Shown in pieces: positions 6,478 to 6,648 of a stretch of DNA of 6,648 nucleotides. The position numbers and the translations under genes are program-made. The stretch is from an uncultured Prevotella sp. Its GTDB lineage: Bacteria > Bacteroidota > Bacteroidia > Bacteroidales > Bacteroidaceae. The notes under the pieces were generated by a model. It searched no databases. It was not told the DNA's origin and saw only the letters and a program-made list of their open reading frames with translations. The stretch lies in contig USSA01000160.1 of assembly GCA_900557255.1 (NCBI GenBank), forward strand, positions 1 to 6,648, read 5' to 3'. Every line of letters starts with the position of its first letter. Within the stretch, counting starts at the first letter, position 1.

Positions 6478-6519
6478 TTCTTCACTCTTCGTTCTTCACT
6501 CTTCGTTCTTCACTCTTCA
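6478..6519. repeat. Three tandem copies of a 14-bp repeat
   Basis: TTCTTCACTCTTCG occurs at 6478-6491 and 6492-6505, with a third copy at 6506-6519 that ends in A instead of G. It lies between the strong hairpin and the end of the minus-strand gene, starting 14 bp from that gene's stop codon, so it would be in that gene's 3' untranslated RNA as a GA-rich run. Function is unknown. Copy number may vary between strains by slippage. Confidence 0.85.
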
Positions 6520-6532
6520 CTTATAAATTATC

Positions 6533-6648
6533 CTAGAATGAATAAGAGAAACCTACTGACATGAATTCCTTAAACTGCCAGTAGCTCTGGTCGTCCTTGC
6601 GCTTCACACCATCGTCGAAACGAGGATAGAGGAAGATGTTGGTAGAAA
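6533..6648 (-). CDS. C-terminal fragment of a beta-barrel outer-membrane protein
   Basis: Reading the minus strand from the window edge gives 37 codons and a TAG stop (6533-6535); the rest lies outside the window. The visible peptide contains NIFLYPRFDDGVKRKD, then SYWQFKEFM, and ends SVGFSYSF. Alternating aromatic and small residues and the terminal Phe are the signature of the last strand of a BAM-inserted beta-barrel. The PRFDDGVKRK turn followed by FKEFMSVGFSYSF reminds me of Bacteroidetes DUF3078-like outer-membrane proteins, but the family call is tentative. The gene is convergent with the porin gene. No stop codon interrupts the frame up to the edge. Confidence 0.7.
   Translation of the reverse strand, partial: STNIFLYPRFDDGVKRKDDQSYWQFKEFMSVGFSYSF

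Noticed and set aside
6296..6526. 76-aa plus-strand open frame overlapping the porin end
   Set aside because: Runs in another frame through the terminator hairpin and the 14-mer repeat; the end is repeat-encoded FVLHSSFFTLH.

Overview
The window reads as chromosomal DNA of a gut-type Bacteroidales bacterium, most likely Prevotella/Segatella. The evidence is the Bacteroidetes promoter signature (TTTG or TTG, about 20 bp, then TAnnTTTG) upstream of both divergent genes, A-rich leaders without Shine-Dalgarno sequences, and protein sequences typical of that group. Genus level is inference from general familiarity; no search was run.

Layout. Positions 1-122 hold two hairpins; the second (57-99) is a plausible terminator for the leftward gene ppdK (123-2843, minus strand), which encodes pyruvate, phosphate dikinase with all catalytic motifs present. 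Its promoter lies at 2902-2933. The gap between this gene and the next, rightward gene is 834 bp and contains no credible gene. It carries a tandem pair of GC-rich REP-like hairpins (3111-3190) and, almost touching them, a 386-bp imperfect inverted-repeat element (3193-3578) with an AT-rich core. A second Bacteroidetes-type promoter (3618-3649) follows and drives rlmD (3678-5129), a 23S rRNA m5U methyltransferase of the RumA type with an iron-sulfur cluster. Only 25 bp later comes an OprO/OprP-like outer-membrane porin (5155-6372), probably co-transcribed with rlmD. A perfect 22-bp-stem hairpin (6404-6452) ends this unit. After it come three copies of a 14-mer (6478-6519) and the C-terminal end of a convergent, minus-strand outer-membrane protein gene that runs off the window (6533-6648).

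How the genes relate. The three complete genes are ordinary housekeeping or envelope functions: PEP/pyruvate interconversion, rRNA modification and outer-membrane permeability. They do not form an evident pathway together. I see no defence system, CRISPR array, toxin-antitoxin pair, transposase or novel multi-gene system. The unusual content is non-coding: the structured repeats between the two divergent promoters, and the repeat plus hairpin in the convergent gap on the right.
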